Shown one piece after another: positions 40,803 to 49,301 of a DNA stretch of 64,000 nucleotides. Under the pieces are notes generated by a model. It had not been told where the DNA came from. It saw only the letters and a program-made list of their open reading frames with translations, and made no database searches. Made by a program: the position numbers and the translations under genes. Origin of the DNA: JBAZJN01 sp041651295 (GTDB taxonomy: Bacteria; Patescibacteriota; UBA1384; XYA2-FULL-43-10; CAINNR01); assembly GCA_041651295.1 (NCBI GenBank), contig JBAZJN010000004.1, positions 1 through 64,000 of the forward strand, given 5' to 3'. The first letter of the stretch is position 1, and each line of letters starts with the position of its first letter.

Positions 40803-41069
40803 ATGGCAGAAAGTAAAAGCGAGGGAAAATTAGTTGGGGCGATTACTCATTTCTTTCCACATGTTTCTGCTGCTGTAGTCAAGCTTGAATCTGAGCTTAA
40901 AAAGGGTGACAGGGTCAAAATTGTTGCCGCCAACGGTGACGAATTCGAGCAAGAAGTCAGCTCGATACAGATCGACCGGGTTGAAATCGAGGAAGCAAAA
41001 TCCGGAGATGAGGTTGGCATGAAAGTGGACCAAAAAGTACACGAAGGAATGAAGGTTTATAAAATTTAA
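40803..41069 (+). CDS. EF-Tu domain 2-like small protein
   Basis: 88 residues forming a single beta-barrel of the translation-factor domain II type (GAITHFFPHVSAAVVKLESELKKGDRVKI, DEVGMKVDQKVHEGMKVYKI). Stand-alone versions are common in CPR and archaeal genomes and sometimes lie near glycolytic or peptidase genes; function is unknown. AAGGAG precedes the ATG. The gene stands just upstream of the glycolytic run. Confidence 0.85.
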   Translation: MAESKSEGKLVGAITHFFPHVSAAVVKLESELKKGDRVKIVAANGDEFEQEVSSIQIDRVEIEEAKSGDEVGMKVDQKVHEGMKVYKI

Positions 41070-41074
41070 TATTT

Positions 41075-41151
41075 GCCCTCCTTCGCTGAAAGCTACGGAG
41101 GGCGCGACAAAATACTATTTGAAAGAATAATATTGAAGTTGCGGAGGGGTG
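41075..41151 (+). promoter_or_regulatory. Hairpin leader of tpiA (candidate cis-regulatory RNA)
   Basis: GCCCTCC (41075-41081) pairs with GGAGGGC (41097-41103); then CGCGAC (41103-41108) pairs with GTTGCG (41138-41143) closing a loop with CTATTTGA. The Shine-Dalgarno GGAGGGG (41143-41149) follows. CCCTCC could pair with this Shine-Dalgarno instead of with the first GGAGGG. Homologous to the gap leader. Confidence 0.55.
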
Positions 41152-41895
41152 ATGAGACGACCACTTGTAATTGCTAATTGGAAAATGCACACCAGTCTTT
41201 CTGATGCTATTGTTTTAGCGACTACTATTCGTGACGGCGTGGAAGATATCAGTGGTTTGGAAATCATACTTTGCCCGCCGGCAATTTGGCTATCCGAGAT
41301 ATCTCAATTAATTAGTAAAGATATCGACCATCTGAGTCTTGGGGCTCAAAATATCCATTATCTTTCAGGTGGAGATTATACAGGTGAAATTTCCGCGCCA
41401 ATGGTGAGAGATGTGGCCAAATATGTGATAATCGGCCACTCTGAAAGGAGAAAATATTTTTTTGAAGATACAAAAATCATATCAAGAAAGATTACAGCTG
41501 CTCTCGATTCGGGCCTTAGGCCAATAATCTGTGTCGGGGAAAATAAAAAGGAAGAAAATTCTGCAGTTAATATTCAAAACGAGCTAAAAAATTTGCTTTC
41601 AGATGTGAATAAAGATGAATATTCTAAGCTTATTATCGCTTATGAACCAGTCTGGGCTGTCGGGGCAGAAGAACCGGCCGAACCGCAGTATGCAGTCAGA
41701 ATGATGAATATGCTGCGGGAGTTGGTTCATTTTGAAACCCCGATACTTTATGGTGGAGCTGCTGACGAATCAAATGTCTACGATTTTATAAAACATCCGG
41801 CGATAGACGGAGTATTGGTTGGCAGAGCCGGACTTGTAGCCAAAGATTTCGTCAGAATTTGCCGAATTGTTGCTGAATATAAAAAAATTATTTGA
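41152..41895 (+). CDS. tpiA: Triosephosphate isomerase
   Basis: Interconverts dihydroxyacetone phosphate and glyceraldehyde 3-phosphate. 247 residues; catalytic Lys in NWKMH, His in IIGHSERR, Glu in AYEPVWAVG, and the phosphate-binding GGAADESN/GVLVGRAGL segments. ATG 41152 with GGAGGGG upstream is chosen over GTG 41149. First gene of a run tpiA-gap-hydrogenase-pgk-fba-pfkB. Confidence 0.97.
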   Translation: MRRPLVIANWKMHTSLSDAIVLATTIRDGVEDISGLEIILCPPAIWLSEISQLISKDIDHLSLGAQNIHYLSGGDYTGEISAPMVRDVAKYVIIGHSERRKYFFEDTKIISRKITAALDSGLRPIICVGENKKEENSAVNIQNELKNLLSDVNKDEYSKLIIAYEPVWAVGAEEPAEPQYAVRMMNMLRELVHFETPILYGGAADESNVYDFIKHPAIDGVLVGRAGLVAKDFVRICRIVAEYKKII

Positions 41896-41898
41896 TTA

Positions 41899-42008
41899 GC
41901 CCATCCTGCGCTCGAATTCGTCTCGAGGATTACAATCCTCGCAGCCGAATGCTCGCTCTGGAGGGCGCCACAAACTATTTGATAATTAATGTGTGGCGGA
42001 GGGATTAT
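41899..42008 (+). promoter_or_regulatory. Hairpin leader of gap (second copy)
   Basis: GCCC-A-TCC (41899-41906) pairs with GGAGGGC (41960-41966) with one bulged A; CGCCAC (41966-41971) pairs with GTGGCG (41993-41998) around a loop holding CTATTTGA. GGAGGG (41998-42003) is the ribosome site. Between the arms is an extra hairpin GAGGATT/AATCCTC. Compared with the tpiA copy the G-U pair is replaced by C-G. Confidence 0.55.
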
Positions 42009-43007
42009 ATGATAAAGGTAGCAATAAATGGATTTGGCCGGATTGGCCGTGCAGCGGCAAAAATTATAATGTTGTCTGATGATTTAGAACTCACTGCTGT
42101 AAACGATTTATCTGACGCAAAAACTCTGTTATTTCTTTTGTCACACGATTCCGTTTATGGTTCTTTTGGAAAGGAAATTAGATATTCTGATGACGACCAA
42201 ATTACCATTGACGGAAAAAAAATACATTTTTTTTCAGAAAAGGAACCGTCTAAATTACCTTGGGAAGCTTTGGGAATAGACGTCGTTCTCGAATCTACCG
42301 GGGTGTTTTTGACCAAAGATGATTGTCAAGATCACATCCGGGCAGGTGCAAGAAAGGTAGTGATGTCGGCGCCGGCAAAGGACGATGTAACACCGACCTA
42401 TCTGATGGGCGTGAACGCGGATGATTATGGAGGGGAGTCGATAATTTCAAACGCCTCATGTACGACAAATTGTATTGCGCCAGTGATGAAAGTATTAGAC
42501 GACCAATTTGGAGTCAAATATTCGTTGATGACAACAGTCCATTCCTATACGGCCGATCAGAATCTGGTTGATGGTCCGCATAAAGACTTAAGACGGGCGC
42601 GTTGCGCCGCACTAAATATTGTCCCGACAACAACCGGCGCTGCAAAAACGGTAACAAAAATCATTAAAGGGCTAGAAGGCAATTTTGACGGCCTGGCCAT
42701 TCGTGTCCCAAGCCAGATCGTCTCGCTTTCGGACATAGTTGCGGTGACAGAAAGACCGGCATCAGCGGATCAAATTAACAAGGTTTTGATTGAAGCGTCA
42801 GAGTCATATATGAATGGAATAATTGCAATAGCTGATGGACCGGTGGTTTCGTCCGACCTGATACAAAATGAAGCCTCGGCAATTGTTGACACCGAATTGA
42901 CAAATGTCATTGGCGGCCATTTGATTAAAGTAATTGCCTGGTATGATAATGAATGGGGATACTCAAAACGTTTAGTTGAAATGGCGAAATTAATCGCAGA
43001 AAAATAG
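42009..43007 (+). CDS. gap: Glyceraldehyde-3-phosphate dehydrogenase, type I
   Basis: Oxidises glyceraldehyde 3-phosphate with NAD+ to 1,3-bisphosphoglycerate. 332 residues; NAD-binding INGFGRIGRAA, catalytic Cys in SNASCTTNCIAP near residue 150, and AALNIVPTTTGAAKT. The start is ATG 42009; a reading from 41892 would translate the structured leader. NADH produced here can be reoxidised by the two hydrogenase genes that follow immediately. Confidence 0.97.
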   Translation: MIKVAINGFGRIGRAAAKIIMLSDDLELTAVNDLSDAKTLLFLLSHDSVYGSFGKEIRYSDDDQITIDGKKIHFFSEKEPSKLPWEALGIDVVLESTGVFLTKDDCQDHIRAGARKVVMSAPAKDDVTPTYLMGVNADDYGGESIISNASCTTNCIAPVMKVLDDQFGVKYSLMTTVHSYTADQNLVDGPHKDLRRARCAALNIVPTTTGAAKTVTKIIKGLEGNFDGLAIRVPSQIVSLSDIVAVTERPASADQINKVLIEASESYMNGIIAIADGPVVSSDLIQNEASAIVDTELTNVIGGHLIKVIAWYDNEWGYSKRLVEMAKLIAEK

Positions 43008-43008
43008 T

Positions 43009-43998
43009 ATGGATATAATCTCTGCACTCAAGCAGTCCGGTCTTGTTGGATTGGGTGGCGCCTCGTTTCCGACTTGGAAAAAATGGGAGTCCGTAAAAAA
43101 TTCAGAAGAGCGGAAAAAGTTTTTCGTTTGTAATTTATCAGAAGGCGAGCCCGGTGTTTTCAAAGATGAATATATATTGCAAAATCATACGATTGAGTTG
43201 GTCTTGGGAATATTGCTGGCGGCGGAAACAGTCGGCGCGACTCGGTCATACATTTTTATAAACGATAAATATAAAAAATATATTAAAAAATTAAAAAGGT
43301 TAATCCGGGGGAAGAAAATCGAAATTTTCATTAACACCGGCAGATATTTATGTGGTGAGGAAACAACATTGCTTCAGGTTATCGAAGGTAAGGAAAGACA
43401 GCCAAGGCAAAAACCTCCTTACCCTGGCGATTGTGGGCTATATGGCTATCCGACTTTAATAAATAACGCCGAAACTCTCTATAGAGCCTATTTAATTTCG
43501 CAAGGAAATACTGACCTAAAGCGTTTTTATTCCGTGTCCAACGACAGCGGTTCGAGAAAAATTATTGAGGAAAAACTTGATGCAAAAATTTCGGAAGTAA
43601 TTTCTGACAGCATTATCAAAAGTGCGAATTTTTTCAGAATTGGCGGAGTATCAGGAAGATTTTACTCGAAAAATAATATGGATCAAATAGTTGACGGGAC
43701 GGGTGCAATAGAAATATTTTCAAAGAAAAAGACGATTTTTCAAGCTCTGGCCGAGTCATTGGTGTTTCTACTTAATGAGTCATGTGGAAAATGTACCCCG
43801 TGCCGGGAGGGATTATATCGTGTAGTTGAGGCCATGAATGAATTATCAAACTCAGAAAATTTTTGGGAACACGACGAAATTATTCAAACAATTCTTGATA
43901 TATCATCCTCAGCAAAGTCCTCTAGCTTTTGCGCTTTGGGAAGATCAATATCAAATCCAATCGAATCGGCAATTGAATTATTAAGAGAGAAAAAATGA
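43009..43998 (+). CDS. NuoF/HydB-like NADH-binding flavoprotein subunit
   Basis: 329 residues, the minimal NuoF core: FMN/NADH segment GLGGASFPTWKKW (usual GRGGAGFPTG), CNLSEGEPGVFKDEYIL, NTGRYLCGEETTLLQVIEGK, PPYPGDCGLYGYPTLINNAETL, and a 4Fe-4S cluster from CGKCTPCREG (near 258) and Cys in FCALG (near 307). The N-terminal thioredoxin-like 2Fe-2S and the C-terminal ferredoxin domains of full HydB subunits are missing. It should pass electrons from NADH to the next gene product, with which it overlaps by four bases. A NuoE/HydC-like partner is not in the window. Confidence 0.9.
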   Translation: MDIISALKQSGLVGLGGASFPTWKKWESVKNSEERKKFFVCNLSEGEPGVFKDEYILQNHTIELVLGILLAAETVGATRSYIFINDKYKKYIKKLKRLIRGKKIEIFINTGRYLCGEETTLLQVIEGKERQPRQKPPYPGDCGLYGYPTLINNAETLYRAYLISQGNTDLKRFYSVSNDSGSRKIIEEKLDAKISEVISDSIIKSANFFRIGGVSGRFYSKNNMDQIVDGTGAIEIFSKKKTIFQALAESLVFLLNESCGKCTPCREGLYRVVEAMNELSNSENFWEHDEIIQTILDISSSAKSSSFCALGRSISNPIESAIELLREKK

Positions 43999-45728
43999 AA
44001 TTTTTTTCAGTCAATATTAATGGTAAGGATTATAAAACAAATTCTAATCAGACCATTCTTGATGTTGCCGAAAAGCATGGTCTCCACATACCTACTCTCT
44101 GCTATCATTCAGATTTAACTTCGAATGGCAACTGCCGTTTATGTCTTGTTGAAACAAAAATTAATTCAAAATCCGAAATTGTAACCGCCTGTTCGACTAA
44201 GGTTGTTCCCGGCTTGGAAATTAAGCTTGACACACCGAATGTAAAGAAAATTCGTAAAATTAATTTAGAGATGCTCCTATCTGATCACATTAAAAAATGT
44301 CCATCTTGCAATTGGCGGGATAATTGTAAGTTATTAAAATTATCAGTAGAATTCGGCTTAAAACATTCCAGATTTCTTCCGAGAAGACGAAATTTTAAAC
44401 TTGACAAGAAATGTCCGTCAATTAGTTGGGATTCTTCAAAATGTGTCGAGTGCGGGAATTGCATTTCTGCCTGCAGAGAAATTACAGGTTTAGATGAAAT
44501 TGAAACTAAATATCGAAGCCATTCAATTATTTATGGTCCCAAGGGTGGTAAAAGTTTTATTGACACTAATTGTGTATTTTGCGGCCAATGTATAGCTCAT
44601 TGTCCTTCGGGAGCTCTGCAAGAAAAAACGTATGTGCCGGAAGTTTCAAAGATATTGTCTAATAAGGGCAAAAAGATTCTCGTTGCCCAATTTGCGCCAT
44701 CTGCCAGGTATTCGATTGGAGAATTATTTGGGAAAGAACCGGGTGAGAATTTAGAATATAAATTAGTTACTGCACTTAAAAAACTTGGTTTTGATTATGT
44801 GTTTGATGTTAATGTTGGTGCAGATATTACAACCATTGAGGAAGCCAGTGAACTTGTTGAAAGATTAAAATCTAAGGAAAATCTACCAATGTTCACGTCG
44901 TGTTGTCCGGCATGGGTTAGATATGTCGAGAAATTTCATCACGAGCTAATCCCGAATCTTACAACTACTAAATCTCCAGCCCAATGTCTAGCGGCCGCGG
45001 TCAGAACTTATTTTGCCCGGAAAAATAAAATTAATCCTGGCAATATCATAATTGTTGAGATTATGCCTTGTGTAGCAAAAAAATATGAAATTACTCTGCC
45101 GGAAATTAACAAGAATTTTAGTCCGGAAGTGAATTTTGCTTTAACCGTTCGGGAAGCCGCCAAAATGATTAAGGACAAGGGTTTAAATTTAGCCGATCAA
45201 GATGATACACCTTTTGATTCCCCGCTAGGTTCGGCGAGCGGCGCCGGAGTGATATTCGGCTCTTCCGGAGGGGTTATGGAATCGGCTCTCCGAACTACGG
45301 TTTCAATATTAGATAAAGCTGAGTTGCCGAAAATGGATTTTGTTGAAGTTAGAGGAATGGATGGGATTAAGGCTTCGTCGATTGAAATCGATGGTGAATC
45401 GATAGAGGTTGCTGTTGTTTCCGGTTTAAAAAATGCCGAAAAATTAATAAAAGATATGAATTCGGGGATTGTACGCTATAATTATGTTGAGGTTATGGCC
45501 TGTCCTGGCGGTTGTTTAGGTGGAGGAGGACAGCCGTTGCCAATTTCGAAGGAAATCAGACAGAAAAGAAGTGCCAGTTTTTATCTTGACGACCGAGGTA
45601 AACCTGTTCGGCGATCCCATGAAAACAAAGAATTGCAAAAAATGTATGAATTTTTAGATGCCAAACCACAGAGCGGCGTGGCAGAAAAATTATTTCATAG
45701 AAAATTTGTTAAAAGACGGACAAAATAA
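43995..45728 (+). CDS. [FeFe] hydrogenase catalytic subunit
   Basis: 577 residues, group A layout: 2Fe-2S ferredoxin domain (1-80, CYHSDLTSNGNCRLC), His-Cys 4Fe-4S motif (HIKKCPSCNWRDNC), two 4Fe-4S repeats (CVECGNCISAC, CVFCGQCIAHC) and the H-cluster domain with all three signatures: FTSCCPAW near 300, MPCVAKKYE near 357 and EVMACPGGCLGGGGQP near 498. It should reduce protons to H2 with electrons from NADH through the preceding subunit. The maturases HydE, HydF and HydG are not in the window. Embedded between gap and pgk in one operon. Confidence 0.96.
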   Translation: MKFFSVNINGKDYKTNSNQTILDVAEKHGLHIPTLCYHSDLTSNGNCRLCLVETKINSKSEIVTACSTKVVPGLEIKLDTPNVKKIRKINLEMLLSDHIKKCPSCNWRDNCKLLKLSVEFGLKHSRFLPRRRNFKLDKKCPSISWDSSKCVECGNCISACREITGLDEIETKYRSHSIIYGPKGGKSFIDTNCVFCGQCIAHCPSGALQEKTYVPEVSKILSNKGKKILVAQFAPSARYSIGELFGKEPGENLEYKLVTALKKLGFDYVFDVNVGADITTIEEASELVERLKSKENLPMFTSCCPAWVRYVEKFHHELIPNLTTTKSPAQCLAAAVRTYFARKNKINPGNIIIVEIMPCVAKKYEITLPEINKNFSPEVNFALTVREAAKMIKDKGLNLADQDDTPFDSPLGSASGAGVIFGSSGGVMESALRTTVSILDKAELPKMDFVEVRGMDGIKASSIEIDGESIEVAVVSGLKNAEKLIKDMNSGIVRYNYVEVMACPGGCLGGGGQPLPISKEIRQKRSASFYLDDRGKPVRRSHENKELQKMYEFLDAKPQSGVAEKLFHRKFVKRRTK

Positions 45729-45729
45729 A

Positions 45730-46863
45730 ATGAAAATAATGAAAGATGCCAATTTAGACGGTAAAGTTGTGTTTTTGCGTTTGGATTGGAATGTTCCTTT
45801 AAAGAACGATGAGATACTAAATGATAATAGGATTAGAGCCACACTACCAACAATAGAGTACTTAATTTCGCGCGGATGTAAAATAATTATCGGCACCCAT
45901 TTAGGGAGACCTGAGGGAGAAGTTGTTGAATCATTATCGACTAGGATTCTAGCCAAACAATTGTCTAAATATATTAAATCCAGGATTATTTCGACAGATC
46001 TGGTAATTGAGTCACGAGTGAAGCAATCTATAGCAGATTTGAGACCGGGTGATATTTTAGTTTTAGGCAATTTGCGCTGGTATTCGGAAGAAGAAACAAA
46101 TAACTTGGCGTTTGCTCATATTTTGGCGAGTTATGCAGACATCTATGTTAATGATGCATTTTCCGTTAGTCATCGGGCTCATGCATCGGTTGAAGCGATT
46201 ACTAATTTTCTTCCAAGTTATGCCGGTTTGCAGCTAGAAAAGGAGGTTGTAACTCTTAAACTTCTGACCGAAAATCCGAGAAAACCGGTGATAATTATCT
46301 TAGGGGGAGCAAAAATAAAAGATAAAATGGGATTAGTTAAAGAGTTTGCGAATTCGGCTGACGAAATTCTAATTGGAGGAGCGATTTCCAATACAATACG
46401 TTATTTTAAAGGCGAAGATATTTCGGGTTCATTTTATGAACCGACTTTGGAGTCACTAGTCGAGGAAATTTGTCACATTCTTAATAACAAACTGATATTG
46501 CCGGTCGATTCTATTAAGAAAGAATTAGGTGGTGGAAAATTTTCAATATTGGATATAGGTCCCAAAACCATCCAAAAATTCTCTAAAATTATTGCCACTG
46601 CCAAGACTATTTTTTGGAATGGAAATCTTGGCTATACTGAAGACGAAGCTTATCAAAAAGGGAGCTTAGAAATTGCTAAAGCTATTACAAAAAATCCATA
46701 CACTAAAATTGTCGCAGGGGGTGATACCGTTGGTTTTTTGGAAACGCATGATTTGCTTTCGAGTTTTACATTTGCCTCAACTGGCGGTGGCGCATCATTA
46801 GAATTTTTAGCCGGGAAAGAATTACCGGGACTTAAAGTGCTTTCGTATTACGAAAAAAAGTAA
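45730..46863 (+). CDS. pgk: Phosphoglycerate kinase
   Basis: Makes ATP from 1,3-bisphosphoglycerate. 377 residues from ATG 45730, one base after the hydrogenase stop; a longer reading from 45658 overlaps that gene and is rejected. Visible: FLRLDWNVPL substrate loop, GTHLGRPEG, NDAFSVSHRAHAS, ILGGAKIKDKMGL and the ATP-side GGDTVGFLETH...STGGGASLEFL. It is slightly shorter than the typical 390-400. Confidence 0.97.
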   Translation: MKIMKDANLDGKVVFLRLDWNVPLKNDEILNDNRIRATLPTIEYLISRGCKIIIGTHLGRPEGEVVESLSTRILAKQLSKYIKSRIISTDLVIESRVKQSIADLRPGDILVLGNLRWYSEEETNNLAFAHILASYADIYVNDAFSVSHRAHASVEAITNFLPSYAGLQLEKEVVTLKLLTENPRKPVIIILGGAKIKDKMGLVKEFANSADEILIGGAISNTIRYFKGEDISGSFYEPTLESLVEEICHILNNKLILPVDSIKKELGGGKFSILDIGPKTIQKFSKIIATAKTIFWNGNLGYTEDEAYQKGSLEIAKAITKNPYTKIVAGGDTVGFLETHDLLSSFTFASTGGGASLEFLAGKELPGLKVLSYYEKK

Positions 46864-46871
46864 GGAGAAAT

Positions 46872-47702
46872 ATGTTTATTTCACTTCGTGAGCTTTATAA
46901 AAAGGCAGAAGAAAATAATGTTGCGATCGGAGCATTCAATACCAATAACCTAGAGGTTACTCAGGCTATAGTCTTAGCGGCAAATGAGTTAAAACTTCCG
47001 CTTATTATACAAACGACTCCCAGCGCGTTAGAATACGCCGGACTCGATGAATTATTTTCAATTATCAAGAATTTAATTGATGAGTCGTCTGTCCCGATGG
47101 TAGCGCACCTGGATCACGCGAAAGAATTGGAAATTATCGGTCAATGTTTAGAAAAAGGTTATAGATCCGTTATGTATGACGGTTCTGACTTGTTATATGA
47201 AAATAACCTAGCGGAAACAAAAAAAGTTGTTGAACTTGCCCATAAGTTTGAGGCTCTGGTTGAAGCGGAGGTTGGGGTTGTTGGTCGCGGTGAGGAAGGC
47301 CGAGAAGTCGTCAGACAAAAAATGACTAATGTTTCCGAAGCCGTTAATTTTGTTAAACTCACAGATGTTGACTCACTCGCTGTGTCGATAGGAAATATTC
47401 ACGGGGCTCCGGAGGGAGAGTCGCTAGATATCGAATTATTGAAGGAATTGAACCAATCGATAGATATACCACTGGTCTTGCATGGGGCTTCCGGTTTAAA
47501 ACCCGCTACGATTGAACAGGCGATACAGAGTGGAATCAGAAAAATCAATATCGATACTCAAATACGTCAGGCGTTTAAACATGGTATTCAAGAAAGTGTC
47601 GATGATCCGGATAAGGATTTACGTGAGTTTCTCTCAGATGCGAGATCGGATGTCAAGGCTGTTGTAATCAAATACCTTAAATTATTTAATCGGTCAGACT
47701 GA
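46872..47702 (+). CDS. fba: Class II fructose-bisphosphate aldolase
   Basis: Zinc aldolase joining or splitting fructose 1,6-bisphosphate. 276 residues with zinc ligands in VAHLDHAKE and GNIHGAPEG and LVLHGASGL, and KINIDTQIRQAF. Class II short form (Fba/KbaY type). AAGGAG precedes the ATG, eight bases after pgk. Expected with tpiA, gap and pgk. Confidence 0.96.
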   Translation: MFISLRELYKKAEENNVAIGAFNTNNLEVTQAIVLAANELKLPLIIQTTPSALEYAGLDELFSIIKNLIDESSVPMVAHLDHAKELEIIGQCLEKGYRSVMYDGSDLLYENNLAETKKVVELAHKFEALVEAEVGVVGRGEEGREVVRQKMTNVSEAVNFVKLTDVDSLAVSIGNIHGAPEGESLDIELLKELNQSIDIPLVLHGASGLKPATIEQAIQSGIRKINIDTQIRQAFKHGIQESVDDPDKDLREFLSDARSDVKAVVIKYLKLFNRSD

Positions 47703-47706
47703 ATCT

Positions 47707-48723
47707 ATGGCAAAGAACGAAGTTGTTACAATTGGTGACGCATTTCAAGACCTATTCGTGTTTTCTGATGATTTTAAAGTCATAAACGATCGGGTTTTTA
47801 AATCGGGGAAAAGTTTATCTTTTGATTATGGTGCAAAAAATGATATTAAACAACTGGTTTATGATATTGGCGGATCGGCTGTAAATTCAGCAATCAGCTT
47901 TTCACGCCTGGGATGCAATTGTGGAATTTCAACCTTTTTAGGCGACGACGGAGTAGCGGAGAAAATCAAACTAAAATTAACTGAAGAAAATATTGAGTTT
48001 GTCGGAAAAATATACTCTGGTGAAACTAATACATCGATAATTTTAAGTTGCAACGGTGACAGAACGATTCTATCGTACCATGGAAAAAATGACTATGGTG
48101 ATTTGCCAATCTCCAAGTCACTAAAAACAGATTGGTTTTATTTGGCGCCTATCGGAATCGATTTTGAGCGGTTGGAAAATAAAATTATTGAGAATATTGC
48201 CAAAAACGGTACGGGATTAATTTGGAATCCTGGTCCGACACAGATAAAAAATAAGGCCGCGTCGTTCCGGCATCTTCTTCGTTTGTGTAATATCTTAATC
48301 CTTAATCGCGAAGAAGCATTTGAATTTTCCTCATCCGGTAAAATTGAGGATTCAATGCTGAAACTAAATGAACTTGGTGCCAAATTAATTATTATAACCG
48401 ATGGTAAAAACGGTTCGTTCTCCTATGATGGGAAGATATTTTATAAGATAGATATCTCAGACGATAAAAGAATAGACGCAACAGGTGCCGGTGATGCTTT
48501 TGGAAGTACATTCGCGGCCAGAGCAATAAGGAAATGTAAAGAAAAACCGACAGGATTTGTCCCAGATCGAGAAGATATTTTAGAGTCGCTTAAATGGGCT
48601 GTAGCAAATTCTGGTTCCGTTGTCAGTCAAGTAGGCGCCAGTGTCGGGTTGTTAAAGACCGAGGCAATTGAGGACAAAGTCGGAAAACTGGTAAAATTAG
48701 AACCAACGCTATACAATAAATAA
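47707..48723 (+). CDS. PfkB-family sugar kinase
   Basis: Ribokinase-fold kinase, 338 residues: N-terminal GGSAVNSAISFSRLG binding motif, GDD lid residues, and the C-terminal ATP/anion-hole motif DATGAGDAFGSTFAA with catalytic Asp. The family includes ribokinase, adenosine kinase and 6-phosphofructokinase II; the substrate cannot be read from sequence. In this operon of glycolytic genes, phosphorylation of fructose 6-phosphate is a plausible guess since no PfkA is in the window. It ends at a terminator. Confidence 0.92.
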   Translation: MAKNEVVTIGDAFQDLFVFSDDFKVINDRVFKSGKSLSFDYGAKNDIKQLVYDIGGSAVNSAISFSRLGCNCGISTFLGDDGVAEKIKLKLTEENIEFVGKIYSGETNTSIILSCNGDRTILSYHGKNDYGDLPISKSLKTDWFYLAPIGIDFERLENKIIENIAKNGTGLIWNPGPTQIKNKAASFRHLLRLCNILILNREEAFEFSSSGKIEDSMLKLNELGAKLIIITDGKNGSFSYDGKIFYKIDISDDKRIDATGAGDAFGSTFAARAIRKCKEKPTGFVPDREDILESLKWAVANSGSVVSQVGASVGLLKTEAIEDKVGKLVKLEPTLYNK

Positions 48724-48745
48724 AAATGAGGGCGAAAATAAATAT

Positions 48746-48775
48746 AAAAGAGTTTTATTAATGCTCTTTTTGTTT
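48746..48775 (+). terminator. Terminator of the glycolytic/hydrogenase operon
   Basis: AAAAGAG (48746-48752) pairs with CTCTTTT (48764-48770), followed by more T. It comes just after pfkB and before the ASCH gene. Confidence 0.6.
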
Positions 48776-48777
48776 AT

Positions 48778-49188
48778 ATGAAAAAACACATAGCAATTTT
48801 TGTCGGGACGGCTATCGACGATATTTTGTCTGGTAAAAAGACCATCGAAAGCAGATTTTCAATTTCTAGAGTCTTGCCATATGGCGAGATATCAAAAGAC
48901 GATATAATTTTTTTGAAAAAATCTGGCGGGGATATAATTGGACAAGCAATTGCAGATAATGTCCTCTACTACGATAATCTGACGAAAAATTCTGTCGAGA
49001 TCTTAAAAAGAGAATATACTGATCAGATTTTAGCTACAAATAGTTATTGGGAATCAAAGAAAAACAGCAAATTTGGCACATTGATTTTCTTGAAAAAACC
49101 TAAACGGTTTGCTTTCTCTGTAAAGTTTAAAAAGAAAGATAGACGACCGTGGATTTTAACTGACGGACTTAAAAAACCTAAGGACTAG
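48778..49188 (+). CDS. ASCH-domain-like protein
   Basis: 136 residues. The N-terminal part has the ASCH/PUA-like pattern ILSGKKTIESRFS, followed by an IIGQAIADNVL strand and a C-terminal basic DRRPWI tail. ASCH proteins bind RNA or modified nucleotides and are thought to act in translation-linked RNA metabolism; some are RNases. It starts just after a terminator. No ribosome site is clear. A GC-rich hairpin stretch follows (49192-49252). Confidence 0.75.
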   Translation: MKKHIAIFVGTAIDDILSGKKTIESRFSISRVLPYGEISKDDIIFLKKSGGDIIGQAIADNVLYYDNLTKNSVEILKREYTDQILATNSYWESKKNSKFGTLIFLKKPKRFAFSVKFKKKDRRPWILTDGLKKPKD

Positions 49189-49191
49189 GCC

Positions 49192-49255
49192 TAAGAGCGG
49201 GCGGGCTTCCCGAATGAATGGCCGTAAAAAAGCCTCGGGTCCAGATTCCGCTTTT
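49192..49255. other. GC-rich inverted-repeat stretch
   Basis: CGGG-CTT-CCCG hairpin, and an outer pair AGCGG/CCGCT that would enclose about 45 bases. A T-rich stretch follows on the plus strand, so it could terminate the ASCH transcript. Confidence 0.35.
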
Positions 49256-49301
49256 GCAATTTTGATTTAATTAGATCAGTGAATAATATTTAGGGGATAC
49301 C

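Noticed and set aside
41892..42008. N-terminal extension of gap
   Set aside because: It would translate a structured leader; GAPDH starts at MIKVAINGFGRIGR.
45658..45729. N-terminal extension of pgk into the hydrogenase gene
   Set aside because: Homologues start at the ATG 45730, one base after the hydrogenase stop.
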